This document shows, piece after piece, positions 1-11,830 of a stretch of DNA of 64,000 bases. The stretch is from Rapana venosa (lineage: Eukaryota; Mollusca; Gastropoda; Neogastropoda; Muricidae): positions 53,729,244 to 53,793,243 of the forward strand of contig CM054155.1 in assembly GCA_028751875.1 (NCBI GenBank), written 5' to 3'. The notes under the pieces were generated by a model. The model did not search any database, was not told the origin of the DNA, and was given only the letters and a program-made list of their open reading frames with translations. Numbering within the stretch: position 1 is the stretch's first letter; the number at the start of each line of letters is the position of its first letter. The position numbers were made by a program, and so were the translations under genes.

Positions 1-435
1 TCTGATTTCAGGTGTTGAAGGTGGTGTGAGGAACTGGTTCTGTACGAGGGAGTTTGTGTCTCTAACATCATCAAGAACAGTTCGTGTTGAAGAAGAAGGG
101 TCTATATCGAAAGATCTGACCTGCTTCATGCTGGATCTTTATTTTACCATGTTGAGGGAAATATACCCTCAGTTTGCAGCCTTGCCTCCGACAGACCAGA
201 GATCAAGCAACCGCCATCAGTCACCTTCAGCAAATCTGCAGCTAGCTGATACACGTTAAATGGTGTGGCAGAGAATGAATGACATTGGTAGATGCCCAGT
301 AGATACAATACCAGGGGATAATTAATGTCCTTGTGAACTGCACTGAATAAAACCACGCGGATTTTGGAATGAATATTCAGAGCTCTGGCAGGCAGTGTTG
401 TTCTTACATCCTTACCTATTCCCCCTACCAGAGTT
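1..435. other. no gene recognised
   Basis: Mixed-composition sequence leading into the satellite array. Short open frames exist on both strands, but none shows a recognisable domain or a convincing splice-site pair. I see nothing else in it. Confidence 0.5.
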
Positions 436-2035
436 GAAGATAGGACATCCACAACGCCTTGCGTCTTTAAAGTAGGACATCCACAATGTCTTGTTTCGTC
501 AATGTGGAGCATCAATAATACTTTGTTTCTTCTTCAAGATAGGGCACCAACAACATCTGGTTTTGTCTGCAAGGAGGGACATCAGCAACATCTGGTTTTG
601 TCTGCAAAGAGGGACATCAACAACATCTGGTTTTGTCTGCAAGGAGGGACATCAACAACATCTGGTTTTGTCTGCAAAGAGAGATATCAACAACATCTGG
701 TTTTGTCTGCAAAGAGGGACATCAACAACATCTGGTTTTGTCTGCAAGGAGGGACATCAACAACACCTGGTTTCTTCCTCAATGTGGGACATCAGCAACA
801 TCTGTTTTTGTCCGGCAAGGAGGACATCAACAACACTGAGTCTTACTCAATGGGGGACATCACGATCATCTGGTTTTCTTACTTAATGGGGGCATCACGA
901 CACCTGGTTTCTTCAGTGGTGGGCATCATACAGGTGATGGTTTCATCTTCTTTGTAGGGGCACTGAGAACGTCTTGGTTTGTTCTTCGTGTAGGACATAG
1001 TAACTCCTTGCTTCTTCATGAGGACACTTTATAACTCCTGGCTTTGTTTCTTCATTGTGGACACGTATAACTCCTGCTTCTTCATTGTGAGACACTTATA
1101 TAACTCCTGGCTTCTTCTCCATTTGGAACACTTTATAACTTCTGGCTTCTTCATTGTGAGACACTTATAACTCCGGCATTCCTTCTTCATTGTGAGACAC
1201 ACTTATAACTCCGGCTTCTTCTTCATTGTGAGACACTTATAACTCCTGGCTTCTTCATTATGAGACACCTATAACTCCTGGCTTCATTGTGAGACACCTA
1301 TAACTCCTGGCTTCTTCTTCCTATGAGGAACACTTATATACTTCTGGCTTCTTCATTGTGAGACACTTGAACTCCTGGCTTCTTCTCCTTGTGAACACTT
1401 ATATTCTGCTTCTCTTCATTTGCGCTACACTATAGCTCCTGGGCTTCTCATTGTGAGACACTTATAACTCCTGCTACTTCTTCATTGTGAGACACATATA
1501 ATGCCTGGCTTCTTCTCATTTTGAGACACTTAATAGCCCTGGATTCTTCATTATGAGACACCTATAACTCCAGGCTTATCATTGTGAGACACATAGACTC
1601 CTGGCTTCTCTCATTGTGAGACACCTACAAGCTTCTGGCTTTTTCTTCAATGTGAGACACTTATAATTCATGTTTCTTCTTCATTGTGAGACACATATAA
1701 CTCCCTGCTTTTCTCTTCATTGTGGTGACACTTAATAATCCAAAGTTTCTTCTCATTGTGAGGACACCTATGACTCCTGGGGCTTTTTACTCATGTGGGA
1801 CCCGTATCAATTCATGGGTTTCTTCATTGTGGGACACTATAACTCCTGGCTTCTGTCTTCATTTGGGGACACTTATAACTCCATAGATTCTTCATGTGGG
1901 ACACTGATATCTCCTGGCTTCTTCTTCATTGTGAACACTTATAACTCCGAATCTTCTTCATGTGGGACACTTATAACTCATAGATTCTTCCATTATGGAC
2001 ACTGATAAACACCTGGGGTTTTTCTTTTTCAACAT
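436..2035. repeat. Satellite array of about 35-bp units
   Basis: The stretch is a tandem array with a period near 35 bp. From about 440 to 850 the unit reads GGGACATCAACAACATCTGG followed by TTTTGTCTGCAAGGA. From about 960 to 2030 it reads roughly GGGACACTTATAACTCCTGG followed by CTTCTTCTTCATTGT. The two versions align along the whole unit, and intermediate units lie at 850-1060, so this is one array in two sequence domains. Copies in the second domain vary more in length (about 30-38 bp). Because 35 is not a multiple of three, frames through the first domain cycle through all phases and stay open by chance of composition. I do not regard those frames as genes. Confidence 0.9.
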
Positions 2036-2059
2036 AGGCATGCATTCTCAGTGCATAGC

Positions 2060-2770
2060 ACACTCAAATTGGTGAAAGGTAATACCAGTGGAAGCAAGTA
2101 CTGACCCCCATATTTATCAGAAAATTGAGCAGGTCATAGCATTGCATATCTGTAGCTACAGTATCAGATGGAGACCAAATTCTAGACATTCTTTCCAGGG
2201 TAGCGCACACTAGCAACTACAGTACCAAACTGAACAGTCCTCTGGAACGGCAAGGAAACAACACGCATCAGCTTTAAGATCAGACTGAAGGGGTTTCCCG
2301 ATCAGTGTGCACATTTTTGTAATGCGATGGAAATGGTTGGCCATAAATCAGACATTAGAAGAAGGAATAGAGGCTATGGAGATAGGACGCTTTCGCAAAC
2401 TTCTTTTATCTCATACAGAGACACATTACTAATGATGAAAGTGAAAACCAGAAACTATAAAAGCCCCATGCAAGACGAATGAAGACTGCTGGACTGAAAG
2501 GTGAAAAATGCATACTGATTGGTATGGGAATGTCAATTCGAACATCTGGAATGCCCAGACATGTCCTACAGGGAACAGTAACAAGAAAGGAGACGAAGAA
2601 GCATACTGTGATAAGAAAACGATGGGAATACAACATCAAGTGAGGGGTGAAACGACTTACAACGAAAACTAATAAACTGCGAGGAAAGAAAAAATGCTGG
2701 TTTCATAATGAACAGTACTGCACCAAAGGTCTACTTGGACTGATGATATGGAAGGTGACGTTTGAAGATG
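2060..2770 (+). pseudogene. RTE-like retrotransposon, RT C-terminal fragment
   Basis: Reading across frames on the plus strand gives the C-terminal region that follows the RT domain in RTE-like endonuclease-reverse transcriptases: IEAMEI and RFRKLL near 2370-2405, a SYRD-like motif at about 2410, WYGNV near 2525, then a basic stretch with KRW-like residues near 2620. These correspond to the family pattern ending in WYGHV and a GRRRRGRQKKRW-type segment. The frame changes several times, so this is either a decayed copy or unpolished sequence. The catalytic RT core is absent, consistent with 5' truncation. The first 300 bases match only weakly. Confidence 0.55.
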
Positions 2771-2959
2771 CCGAGCTATGTAGACTATTGCTTATGGCAT
2801 CGTGTTGTCTAGTTGCAGAGTAAGTTCGGGTTTGCAGTTAACTGAGACGGTGAATGGCGTAATTCATTCGGCTTTATGAAAGACATACAGCCGGAAATAG
2901 GAACTACGAACCACTTAATTCGATTGTGTAGCTACAGATCTGGGGTGATTACTTCTGTT

Positions 2960-3440
2960 TGTGGTGTGTGTGTTTGTGTGTGGTGTGTGTGTGGTGTGCC
3001 CTGTGTGCGTGGCGTGCGTGCGTTCATGCGTTCGTGCGGTGCGAGCGCGCGTGTGTGTGTCGCTTGTCTCCTCTCGTCCTCACTAGGTCGCTCTCTGTCT
3101 CTTTTCTCTCTCTCTCTCGCTCTCTCTCTCTCCTCTCTCTCTCTCTTATGTTTCCTTATCTATCCATGCTTTCTCAGTATACTTGGCTACTGTCTGTCTC
3201 GAGGTCGGTCTGTATCGTCTCTCTCACTCTCTCTCTCGTCAACCCAACAGGGACCGAAGAAGGACAGAGAGAGGCGACAGACAGAGGCAGAGAGTCTGGC
3301 AGAGAGAGGAGACAGGCAGAGAGAAGAGGCTGGCAAGAGTAGAGAGACGATCAGAGGAAAGAGGCAGGTGCAGAGAGAGGAAGACAGGCAGAGGAGAGGA
3401 GACAGACAGAGAGAAGGAGTGCATGGCAGAGGAAAGCGAA
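2960..3440. repeat. GT-, CT- and GA-rich low-complexity block
   Basis: A GT-rich stretch (2960-3062) is followed by CT-rich sequence (3066-3240) and then GA-rich sequence (3255-3440). The CT and GA halves are roughly complementary and could pair as a long imperfect hairpin. Overlapping open frames rich in Ser/Leu or Arg/Glu arise from this composition and are not genes. Confidence 0.85.
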
Positions 3441-3890
3441 GAGGACAAGGAAAGTGCATTGGTTTGGCATCTGAAACTTTGGCCAAGTTTGTTAGGTCAA
3501 CAGGCACCATCAGCCTGACAGACTCAGGCACACCAACACCCCAGCCTCTCCAAACCACATGCCTTCCCAATTGCTGCTTCCCGGAACGTGCTTATCGCCG
3601 TGCGTCTCGTGGCTTTTCAAAGGTGATGGCGGCTGGACACAGTGGCTGAACAAGGAGTTGTGAATTGCCCTGGCTTGAGGTGGCCTGTACTGAATTACCA
3701 GGAGGTAGGACTGTGAACAAATAATTAGATCAGATTCGGGATGCCAATTAAGCAGTGGGATACTCTAAAGAACTATTTGTGTGGGCTTGAGAAACAGATC
3801 CCTCAGAGTAATCTCTTGACATTTGCCTAGGAAACACAGAACTTTCTTCCATGTGTACAGCTCTGATGACGTAAACCTGACAGTTGTTTT
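3441..3890. other. no gene recognised
   Basis: Mixed-composition sequence. An open frame from the GA-rich block runs to about 3649 but shows no domain. Nothing else is evident. Confidence 0.4.
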
Positions 3891-3899
3891 TGTTGTTAT

Positions 3900-4160
3900 T
3901 TTTGGGGGGGGGGGGGAGGGGGGGGGGGGGGGGGTGTGTTTGTGTTGTTTTTTTTTTTTTTTTTGCTTTAAAAATAAATTTGTTTAAAGTTTTGTATGTG
4001 TTGTGTTTTTATGTTTTGGGGGTGGGGTGGGAAAATAAAAATTATATTAATGTGTGGTGGTGGTCGGTGGGGGTGAGGTGTGGGTTTTGTGGTGTGGTGT
4101 TGTTAAATATAATAAAAAAAAAATATAAAATAAAAAAAAAATATTATTGTTGTGTTAAAA
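3900..4160. repeat. Homopolymer and low-complexity block (poly-G, poly-T, A/T)
   Basis: A near-pure G run (about 3903-3934) passes through TGTG sequence into a T run (about 3949-3964), then GT-rich and A-rich sequence. Base quality is doubtful here. The Gly/Phe-rich open frame across it is a composition artefact. Confidence 0.8.
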
Positions 4161-4437
4161 ATTAGATCATTTTGTGAAAGTTGAAGATGTGATTGTTCAG
4201 GTTTCCTGGACAAATGACACCTTACTACCCCGCACTTTACTTTTGGTTGCAAAAAAGAACATCAGGCAAATGACTCTGGAGAAAAAGACATGTATTCCAA
4301 GCTGCAGCTGTGGACACCTGTCATCGTGAAAACAGTCAAAGACAGAAATATTCGGACTGGAGGTTTTACATGTAATGTTGGTTGCTGGTCAGAGTTTTTC
4401 TGGTTTAGAAATGACTGTGGTTGACTGTATAGCGCCG

Positions 4438-4645
4438 CGCGGGTGTGTGTGTGTGTGTGGTGTGGTGTGTGCGTCAGAGCGTGCGTGCGCGCGTGTATGT
4501 GTGTGAGCGTGCGTGCGTTTGTGCGAGCGTGCGTGGTGTGCGTGTGTGTGTGCGTTTGTGTTTTCGTGTGTATTCGTGTGCGTGCGTGCGTGGTGTGGGT
4601 GTGGGGGTGTGTGTGGTGTGGTTGTTGTGTGTGGTGCGTATGGGT
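4438..4645. repeat. Imperfect GT microsatellite
   Basis: About 200 bp of degenerate (GT)n with GCGT interruptions. The Cys/Val-rich frame on the plus strand and the His/Thr-rich frame on the minus strand are translated repeat. Confidence 0.9.
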
Positions 4646-5038
4646 GTGAATAGAGAACAAAAGAGAACGGTTATTCATATCTTGAGTTAGTTTTTTTCAC
4701 GTGTTGGAAAGAGCACGAGGTTACTGGATAAGACAAACGTAGGAGACAGGAAGCTCTGTCACCGCCTTGTTGTTTATATCATGGTTATGGTTTTGTGATC
4801 CCCCCCTTCCCCCATTTGGAATGGGGCGAAAGTAAAAGGCACCAATTAATCTGACTCCTTAATGGAAATACTAACCATGTCGTTGAATCCATGCCAGGTC
4901 GACCATTTAGGCTGGTAGCAAAATTATAAATCTATATTTATATTCTGAAAATATGGTTTTGTGTGCCCAGTCCCCTCTTCCACTGTCTCATGTGAACAGA
5001 CTTTAACAACTTGTCTCAATAAAATTGGGTTTGTCATG
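4646..5038. other. no gene recognised
   Basis: Unique-looking AT-rich sequence with an AATAAA hexamer near 5017. There is no coding evidence upstream of it, so I do not call a polyadenylation site. Confidence 0.4.
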
Positions 5039-5155
5039 ACGCTCTCTCTCTCTCGTCTCATCACGCACTCGCTCTCCTCTCTCGCTCTCTCTCTCTCTAT
5101 CTCTCTCTCTCTCTACTCCTTCTCTCTCTCTCTCTCTCTCTCTTGCTCCCCCCTC
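5039..5155. repeat. CT microsatellite
   Basis: Imperfect (CT)n of roughly 110 bp. The Ser/Leu-rich open frame covering it has no other support. Confidence 0.9.
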
Positions 5156-5944
5156 CCCTTCGATGTATCATGACCAAGTGGTTGTTTAGTCCCCCACTTG
5201 AGAGAAAGGGATGGGGGTGGAGGATGGACCAGAGAGAGGTGGGGGAGGAAAGCAAGAATGAATATGTGGTTGTGATTCGATTCCGTCAAAATTTTAAATA
5301 AGACGATAAGGCAGAGCTCTGTTTACATAAAGACAAAAGAAGCATTTTACACACATGAAGCAAAAATCATGATGTTCTTTCCTTTCTCCTTGCCCCCATT
5401 GGTGGGAGATGTGGTTTGGGTGGTACTAAGCTTCCTCACAATCTTGTGTCAAGCAAACTTCGAATGGACTGGCCATTTGCACTGTTATAAAGGATAAAAT
5501 GCATTCCAAGACATTCTTGTTGGTGAACTATTCATGCTGCACTATCGCTATTAAGGTGCCTGGCAACGTAACATCAAAACCAGGGCATAACTCTGACAGC
5601 CGGTAAGCACTGCATGGAATTTTGCAGTAGGTAGAGGTAGATCAATACGTGAGAGTAAAAAAAAAAAAATTTGCAGAAGAAAAGCAAAAAGAGCTTCCCA
5701 ATACACTGAAAAAAAGAAGCTGCGGAAGAATTGACAAAAGCAGACATCAGACTGGCGTGCAAGTTTATTCTCAACAACGATGCCGAGACAGTCACGTTAC
5801 ATGGATTGGTCTGCTTAGCCACGACAGATGTTGCGTATTAAACAAACTAAAAAAATCAAAGTAAGTGACAAAGAAAGAAGATGGCGCCCATTGTCACCCG
5901 AGACAGAAGGAGTTTCTGTTTTACTGCTGAGGTATGGGGCAGAA
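5156..5944. other. no gene recognised
   Basis: No recognisable domain on either strand. An AAGATGGCG sequence (YY1-like) lies near 5878-5886, without any gene next to it. Confidence 0.4.
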
Positions 5945-6258
5945 TTAAGCCCAGGGCTTCATAATGTACTAGGGCTTCATATTTTGTATAAGTGCTCATA
6001 GATTCCACTAGGTCTTCATAGATGTACCAGGCTTCATAAAAGCACCAGGGCTTCTAGACGTGACTCAGGCTTCATAATGCACTAGGGCTTCATAGACGTA
6101 ACTCAGGGCTTCATAGATGAACCAGGGATCATAAATGCAGCAAGGCTTCATAGATGTACCAGAGCGTTCATAGACGTTACTAATGCTTCATAGAATATCC
6201 CAGAGCTTCATAGATGCATGCCAGGGCGTATAAGATGTACCCAGGGCGTTCATAAGTT
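5945..6258. repeat. Minisatellite, about 20-bp unit
   Basis: About 15 diverged tandem copies of a unit near AGGGCTTCATAGATGTACC, with indels between copies. The array ends in a GT repeat. Confidence 0.85.
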
Positions 6259-6340
6259 GTGTGTGTGTTATGTATGTATGAGTGTGTGAAGTGGTGTGTT
6301 GTGTGTGTGTGTGTGTTGTGTGGTGTGTGTGTGTGTGGTT
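6258..6340. repeat. GT microsatellite
   Basis: Imperfect (GT)n directly after the 20-bp minisatellite. The following 350 bp up to the retroelement shows nothing recognisable. Confidence 0.85.
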
Positions 6341-6689
6341 AATTGCTTCTCTGTTTCTCACAATCTGGCACTATTGTCATTTCAATCAAGCCTAGAGGGC
6401 CTTTTTTCTCCATTTACGTCTAAATCTCTCTCTCTCCAATATTCGATTTTGCATTATATAATTAGTCGCCCTCCATTTGCAACTTTAACTGTTGGTTTGT
6501 TTTAAGATTGTGCAGGATTCATAATATGATTTGTAAAGTGAATGAATATTTCATTGTTTGACTAATTCTATACAATATGACACTCTGTCCAAAAACCGCT
6601 TGTTGGCTAACTAGATATGGATTCAAAGTACGTGCCTTTTTAAATGTTTTTCATCTGCTAAATAACGTTTCAGATGTGACCCTCCATTT

Positions 6690-9180
6690 GGTCAACTAGT
6701 AAATAGCGTCCTTTCATATTTTTGGGCTTCTCCAAATCAATGTTTGTCACATAATGTATCAGATGAGTAGTAATTTCAATTCCGGCTATAATTTTATCAG
6801 CCGAGAGCCAAAACCAAATAGAAACAGGATTAATAACTTATATACATCAGTCAGTAAGTTATAAGCAATAAAATATTTGAAAACGGGCATTGTAATGTAA
6901 TATGGCTAGAAGTACGCCTGAAAGGAGCCAAAACAATACTAGGTAGGATTTTTGTTATCGACACCCAGATGACGCATTAGTGATTGGTTTGATAATTTTG
7001 ACAAATGATGAATTATGTTTGGTAACTACTCAACTGAAATAATTTTACTTGGTGGAATTCCTTAATTGATTTACTTAAGCTAATGATAAATGGAATAAAA
7101 ATCTTCAGGTGTATGGTCTGGCACAATTGTAAATATTGCAACAAGAGAACACTCGCACGTACTGAGACAATTATTCATCATATTACACACCAATCCCATC
7201 TAAAATGGATTGAACTGTCCTGTTCCTGTACTAAGGCCTAAGCGATCACTACCCTGACTTTTTACATGGGTCACAAAAGTGCTTAATAAACGCCAGAGCA
7301 AACACAATAAATTCTTTTCGTCAGCTATAGAACGTTTAATGCAAAACATTTTCTGTCTGACTTAGGTAAACTAGACTTCTCTGAGGTTTATCAGTTTACT
7401 GACCCAAATAAAGCACTTGAAATTTGTTATAGTTTTTTTTGTCCATCAATCTTGTATAGACGATGCTCCTCTTATGAATCTAACGTGGAAAAGCTAGAGA
7501 TAAACCACCTGGTAAACTTGATGAAATCACTGAAGCCATAGCCAACAAGAAAACTTACATAAAATCAACTGAGAAAGGAGGAAAACATAAGAGCAGCTGA
7601 AATAAAGTGACATTACATGAAACGTAATCATTTCAAATAAGAAATATTTATCGTGGTAATATCATCTAAGAAGGACACAAAGTCCCTCACTGAAAAAGCA
7701 ATTTTTCAGTTAGCCTGTAAATCATCATCATCATTACTCAATCAGGTCACGGGTGCTATCGGCAGATAATAGAAATAAACACTTTGTCGTATTGCTGAAA
7801 AAAATTAAAAAATTGACCGCTCAGTTCAATGATTGACCTCTTTTAAAGATTTTTGCTAATTCTAAGTCGAATAAAGTCTAAGCTGTCGCATTCAAATATA
7901 TGTGTGCATGAAGTGCAGAAGGAGTTATGTGCTCATAAAGCATACAAAATCCCGTGGTTTTAGATGATTCTCTATCATACTTTACTGAACATAACTTGAG
8001 TTCATTCCTAATCAAAGTGCTTCAAGAAAATTTTAACCATGTCACACCGCAACTCACCAATCTCATTGAGGCAAGGCCCATTTAAATATCCACAATGATA
8101 TCCGGAACTGGATGCCAATTTTGTGTAGACTTGAGCAGGCATTTGTACTGTATTGACCCCAAACTCCCAGGAAAGAAACTGGCTAGTTATGGTTTTTTGT
8201 GCAGACTCACTAAAACAATTACCTCAGTTTCTTGATAAAAGACGACAGCTGTTACCAGATGTCGATTATGTCGTCCCTTTTGCCGTGAATATGTATTTCC
8301 CAAGGTTCCATTGTTTGGGGCCTGGGTCACTTTCAATATAAATAAAACGAGTCTTCTCTCATGTATCTTCCACCTTGTGAACTCTTTGCGAGACGGGAAC
8401 TACCATACAACAGCTGGTCCATGAAGTAAACTCTATACGTACAATTTAGCAAAAAGACTAAACAATCTAGCAGCGTGGACGGAGTGCAATCACATGGCTC
8501 GTCACATCCACAAAAATCAATTAATGGTGGGTTACAACGAGACAAAAGCCCAAAACTTTATAACTACACTATATGGACTAAAGAATTTTACGGATAAAGA
8601 CATGAAAAGTCAGTTCATATAAACTACTTGCCTATACATTGAGAATAACAAGTTCATGGTCCAAATCAGATTTTAGTAGTTCAGAAATGTATCTAAGAAG
8701 CTATTTCCCAACTAAACAGAATAAAACCTTCTTGATCAACAATAATCGAAACCCTAATTCTCACGCATACATAAACTGAGTTGACTATGCATCCACATGT
8801 TGGGATTGGCGAGTAAAAATCTGTTTCACAACAACTTGATAGAGTTTATAAACGTCTAGAAGTAATTCTCCTGGAACTACTCCTTGGATACAGTAGAACT
8901 ACAAGGAGCGAACATTCCTTCCGTTAGTTTACATTGCTTTCAATAGAAGGGCGTAATTGTGTATAAAATCATGAATAACCGGGTTCCACATTAGCGTTTT
9001 GTCATAGGTTCCCTGTTTAAATTGTTCGTAACAAAATAGCGTTGTTAATCCTCGTCCAAGAACGATCTCTATATGTTCACACTGTTTATTCTGTAGCAAA
9101 ATATAAGAAACGAAAATCCAGTCATTTATAAAAGCGAAAAGAAGCTATCAACTTTCAAATAAAAATCGTATCACACACTG
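6690..9180 (+). mobile_element. Heavily decayed CR1/L2-like non-LTR retrotransposon
   Basis: Almost no long open frame remains, but three-frame reading on the plus strand recovers the endonuclease-RT protein in correct order. Endonuclease: WLEVRLKGAK at about 6904, a degraded GGDFN box at 7040-7080, and GLSDHYPD at 7236-7259. Linker: LDFSEVYQFTDPNKA near 7370, then RNHFK near 7625 and NKHF near 7775. RT: VDLSRHLYCIDPKL and LASYGF (8127-8195), corresponding to the DLSKAFDTIDH box. Later region: NNLAAWTECNHMA (8461-8500), VDYASTCWDW (8780-8810) and VYKIMNNRVPH (8955-8990). The YADD box is not found and probably lies in a deletion near 8345-8420. No RNase H domain follows. The layout fits the CR1/L2 group; exact clade assignment needs a tree. 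This copy cannot be functional. Confidence 0.8.
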
Positions 9181-9212
9181 TTAATTTTTCTGGTGAATGT
9201 GCTTGTTGAATT

Positions 9213-9302
9213 CTCTGGTGAGTGTGGTGTGTGTGTGTGTGGTGTCGTGTGTGTGTTGTGTTGTGTGTGTGTGTGTACTGTGTGTGTGTGGTGTGTGTGT
9301 GG
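9213..9302. repeat. GT microsatellite
   Basis: Imperfect (GT)n between the decayed CR1/L2-like element and the 3' end of the next, oppositely oriented element. Read on the minus strand it is a CA tail after that element's 3' UTR. Confidence 0.85.
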
Positions 9303-11430
9303 ATGTTGTTGCTTGATGCTCTGAGGCTTGCTATTCTTTATGCTCAAATAAAGTTCATTGCTTGTTTCTGCCGAGGTGGCAGATGTGGCTCACTCCGTCC
9401 CATGACCCCAAACGAGTAGGGGGACATGAGAGAAGACGCAACAAGATCTTTTTCCATGCTTCACGAATCCTGAGGCTAAGTAAGAAAGGTGTGCAGGGGT
9501 TGGTGCGGTCAGCTTTGATGTTTTCAACCCATGAATTTCTCTTTGGCGGCCTCCATCTATCTTGCCATCAACCGATCCCTGCAAGAGGGTTTTTTGCTTA
9601 AGGTGGTTGTTTCTTGTGGTGTGACAAACCACATCAGTTTTCTCCTCTTTATGTGAAAGCAGAGGTCATGGGGGCCACACGCTTTTAGGATTATCTTCGT
9701 TCACATAGATTGTTTGTCTGCGTGTTCTTTGTATAATATTTGAGGATTCTGTATGCACGTTGTTCTACAAATGCAGATTCTCCTCTCTACGCTGCTGACA
9801 GGGTCCGATGATTCACATCCAAATAAGGAGTACAGATATCACGAGTGGATTCTGTTGATTGGATATTTTTGTGCAGAAGCTGATGTTTGTTACTTCTGGA
9901 TGCTCCTCGAGTCTAGGCTAGAGCAGATGTTAGGCTAGTTGCAATGCGAGCTTTCACTTCCATTGTTTGCTGTGGCCATCTTTTGTTAGGATGATCCTAA
10001 TATTGATGGCTCACCTCTTCCAGTAATTGTCTCCACTCAACGTTATTTCCGTGCGGTCATATATAGCGCTGTTGACCAATGATCTTTTGATTCTCTGTAC
10101 TGACCTCCATGCCGTAGGCCTCGCCATCTGATAGACTAGCTGTGAGGATTTGCAGGTTTCTTGATTGCTGCCCGCCCATGAGGTTCAATGTCACCTCAAC
10201 TCTGAGTTGGCAAAGGGTCCTTCCACCATGAGAATTGGAAGTGTGGTGGTTTTGCTGTGTCACTGGTCATGATGTTTTTGAGGAAGAGGTTAAAAGTACA
10301 GGTGAAGAAGCAGCCCTGACGGACCCAACCGGGAGTGGTCAGTTAAGAACTCGCCTTGTGATTGTTTCTTGTAAACTGCACTTCTATGCTTCTCGACATG
10401 TGCCTTGATGACTCAAGAGGCAGTTGTCAATGTTAAGTGCGTGAAGTACTTGCCAGAGCCGGAAATGGCCATACCCGGTCAAAGGCCTTTTTGAAGTCCT
10501 ATGAAAGTGTGATACCATAGTCTTTTTGTGTTGGGAGATGTTGTTCCTCTATCAAATTCTCAGATTGAAAAATTGTTCCTTTGAGGCTGCGTTTTGGTCA
10601 AAGCCGGCTTGTTTCTTCGCCAGGAGTTTTCCCGCTTGGTTTTTCAGTTCTGTTTGAGGACTACCCACAGCAAGATTCTTGCTAGAATGGGCTATGAACT
10701 GATGTTTCTGAGTTCGTGGCTTTGCTTGAGTTTCCTGTCTTAGTAAGTATATACAAGAGATGTGATTCATTCTTCTGGCCAATTCCTGGGGTCGTGATCT
10801 TCTGGACAGTTCTGTGAATCGCCTTGCTGTTTCATTCCCTACGTTTTTTATGATTCGACGCTGGTGTTATCGATTCCGAGGGACTTCCCTTCTCATTTGT
10901 GTCTACTAACTCACCTTAGTATTGGTGGGCCTTATCTTGTTGTTCAGTGTTTTTTCAGAAACAATGGTGTGTAGTCGTGGCGTAGGTGGGTATTTATACA
11001 ATCCCTCCACATATTCCGTCCAGCGATTGGAGATGGCAATGCTTTCCTGTTAAAATAATTTCCTTCTTTGTCTTCAATAACAGAAGCTTTAGGCTGATGG
11101 GTTTTTCGTTAGTGATTTCAGAGTGTCGTAAGCTGTTTTCTGTTTCCCTGGCCTTCCCAACTTCGATGCTGTGGCATTGTTCTCTATCCTCCTTCTTTGG
11201 CTCTTCTCATCTTTTTTCTCGTCACTTCTCTGTGGCTATTCTGTATTTGTGTTGATGGCTCTTTGACTTGTGAACTTGTTTCTTCAAGCTCATCTTCGTT
11301 TTGTCGCAGAGGTCAAGAACCTCATTTGTCACCCAGGGTTGTTTCGTTGTTCTGCTTCTTCCTAATGTTCTTCTGCTGCGTGTCATTAGCCCTTCTTTGA
11401 TGTTGTTGGCTAGTGTTGTTCACATCATTG
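9303..11430 (-). mobile_element. RTE-like retrotransposon, noisy copy (copy A)
   Basis: On the minus strand this is the same element as at 30136-31926, with many single-base indels. The 3' end, missing from the other copy because a gap intervenes, is visible here: a motif close to SWVENIK near 9525 and LLRLLSCPP near 9430, the usual C-terminal tail of this RTE-like type, followed by a short 3' UTR up to the GT repeat. RT motifs are split among frames. Indels occur every few tens of bases up to about 11690 and then almost stop, which points to unpolished long-read sequence rather than age. Confidence 0.8.
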
Positions 11431-11663
11431 TCAGATGGGCTGTAGAGTGGTCGTAACACAAGAACTTTCCCAGAGCTTACATTTTGGCAGTAGTGACCAC
11501 GACCTGTAACTTACAACTATCAACTGAAACCGAGAAAGCAAAAAACAGCCAAAAACCCCATGCATAAGTTGTTCTGGAAAAACTCAAAGACCCAACAAGT
11601 GTTGAGATCTCCAAGCCACATTGGAGGAAATATCGCCGCACCACAGCCATCGACAATGATGTG
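11431..11663 (+). mobile_element. Inverted 5' piece of the RTE-like element (copy A)
   Basis: The plus strand encodes the end of the endonuclease domain (SDH-type motif, then PCIRF-like and KTQR/LEKLKDP-like segments) belonging to the minus-strand element next to it. Degraded arms of an inverted repeat lie near 11420-11452 and 11638-11663. This is the noisy counterpart of 31927-32139. Confidence 0.7.
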
Positions 11664-11757
11664 GTGCAGATTTATGGTTATATTTTGATGATTATGACAT
11701 GAGTCTGTTATAGTGTATGCGAGGAGATGTACATGTAATTTGATTTGTATCCATGAT

Positions 11758-11830
11758 AATTTGTGTGTGTATGTGTGTGTGCATGTGTGTGTGCGTGCGT
11801 ACGTGTGTGTGTATGGGTGTGTGTGTCTTG
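11758..11830. repeat. GT microsatellite
   Basis: (GT)n with GCGT and ACGT interruptions, shared with 32238-32303. The 11664-12130 flank around it holds no gene. Confidence 0.85.

Noticed and set aside
491..957. Open frames of 131 and 151 codons that look like a repeat protein
   Set aside because: They are translations of the 35-bp satellite; the same peptide cycles through frames because the unit is not a multiple of three.
2876..3649. A 257-codon open frame
   Set aside because: Most of it is translated GT, CT and GA repeat, and the remainder has no domain.
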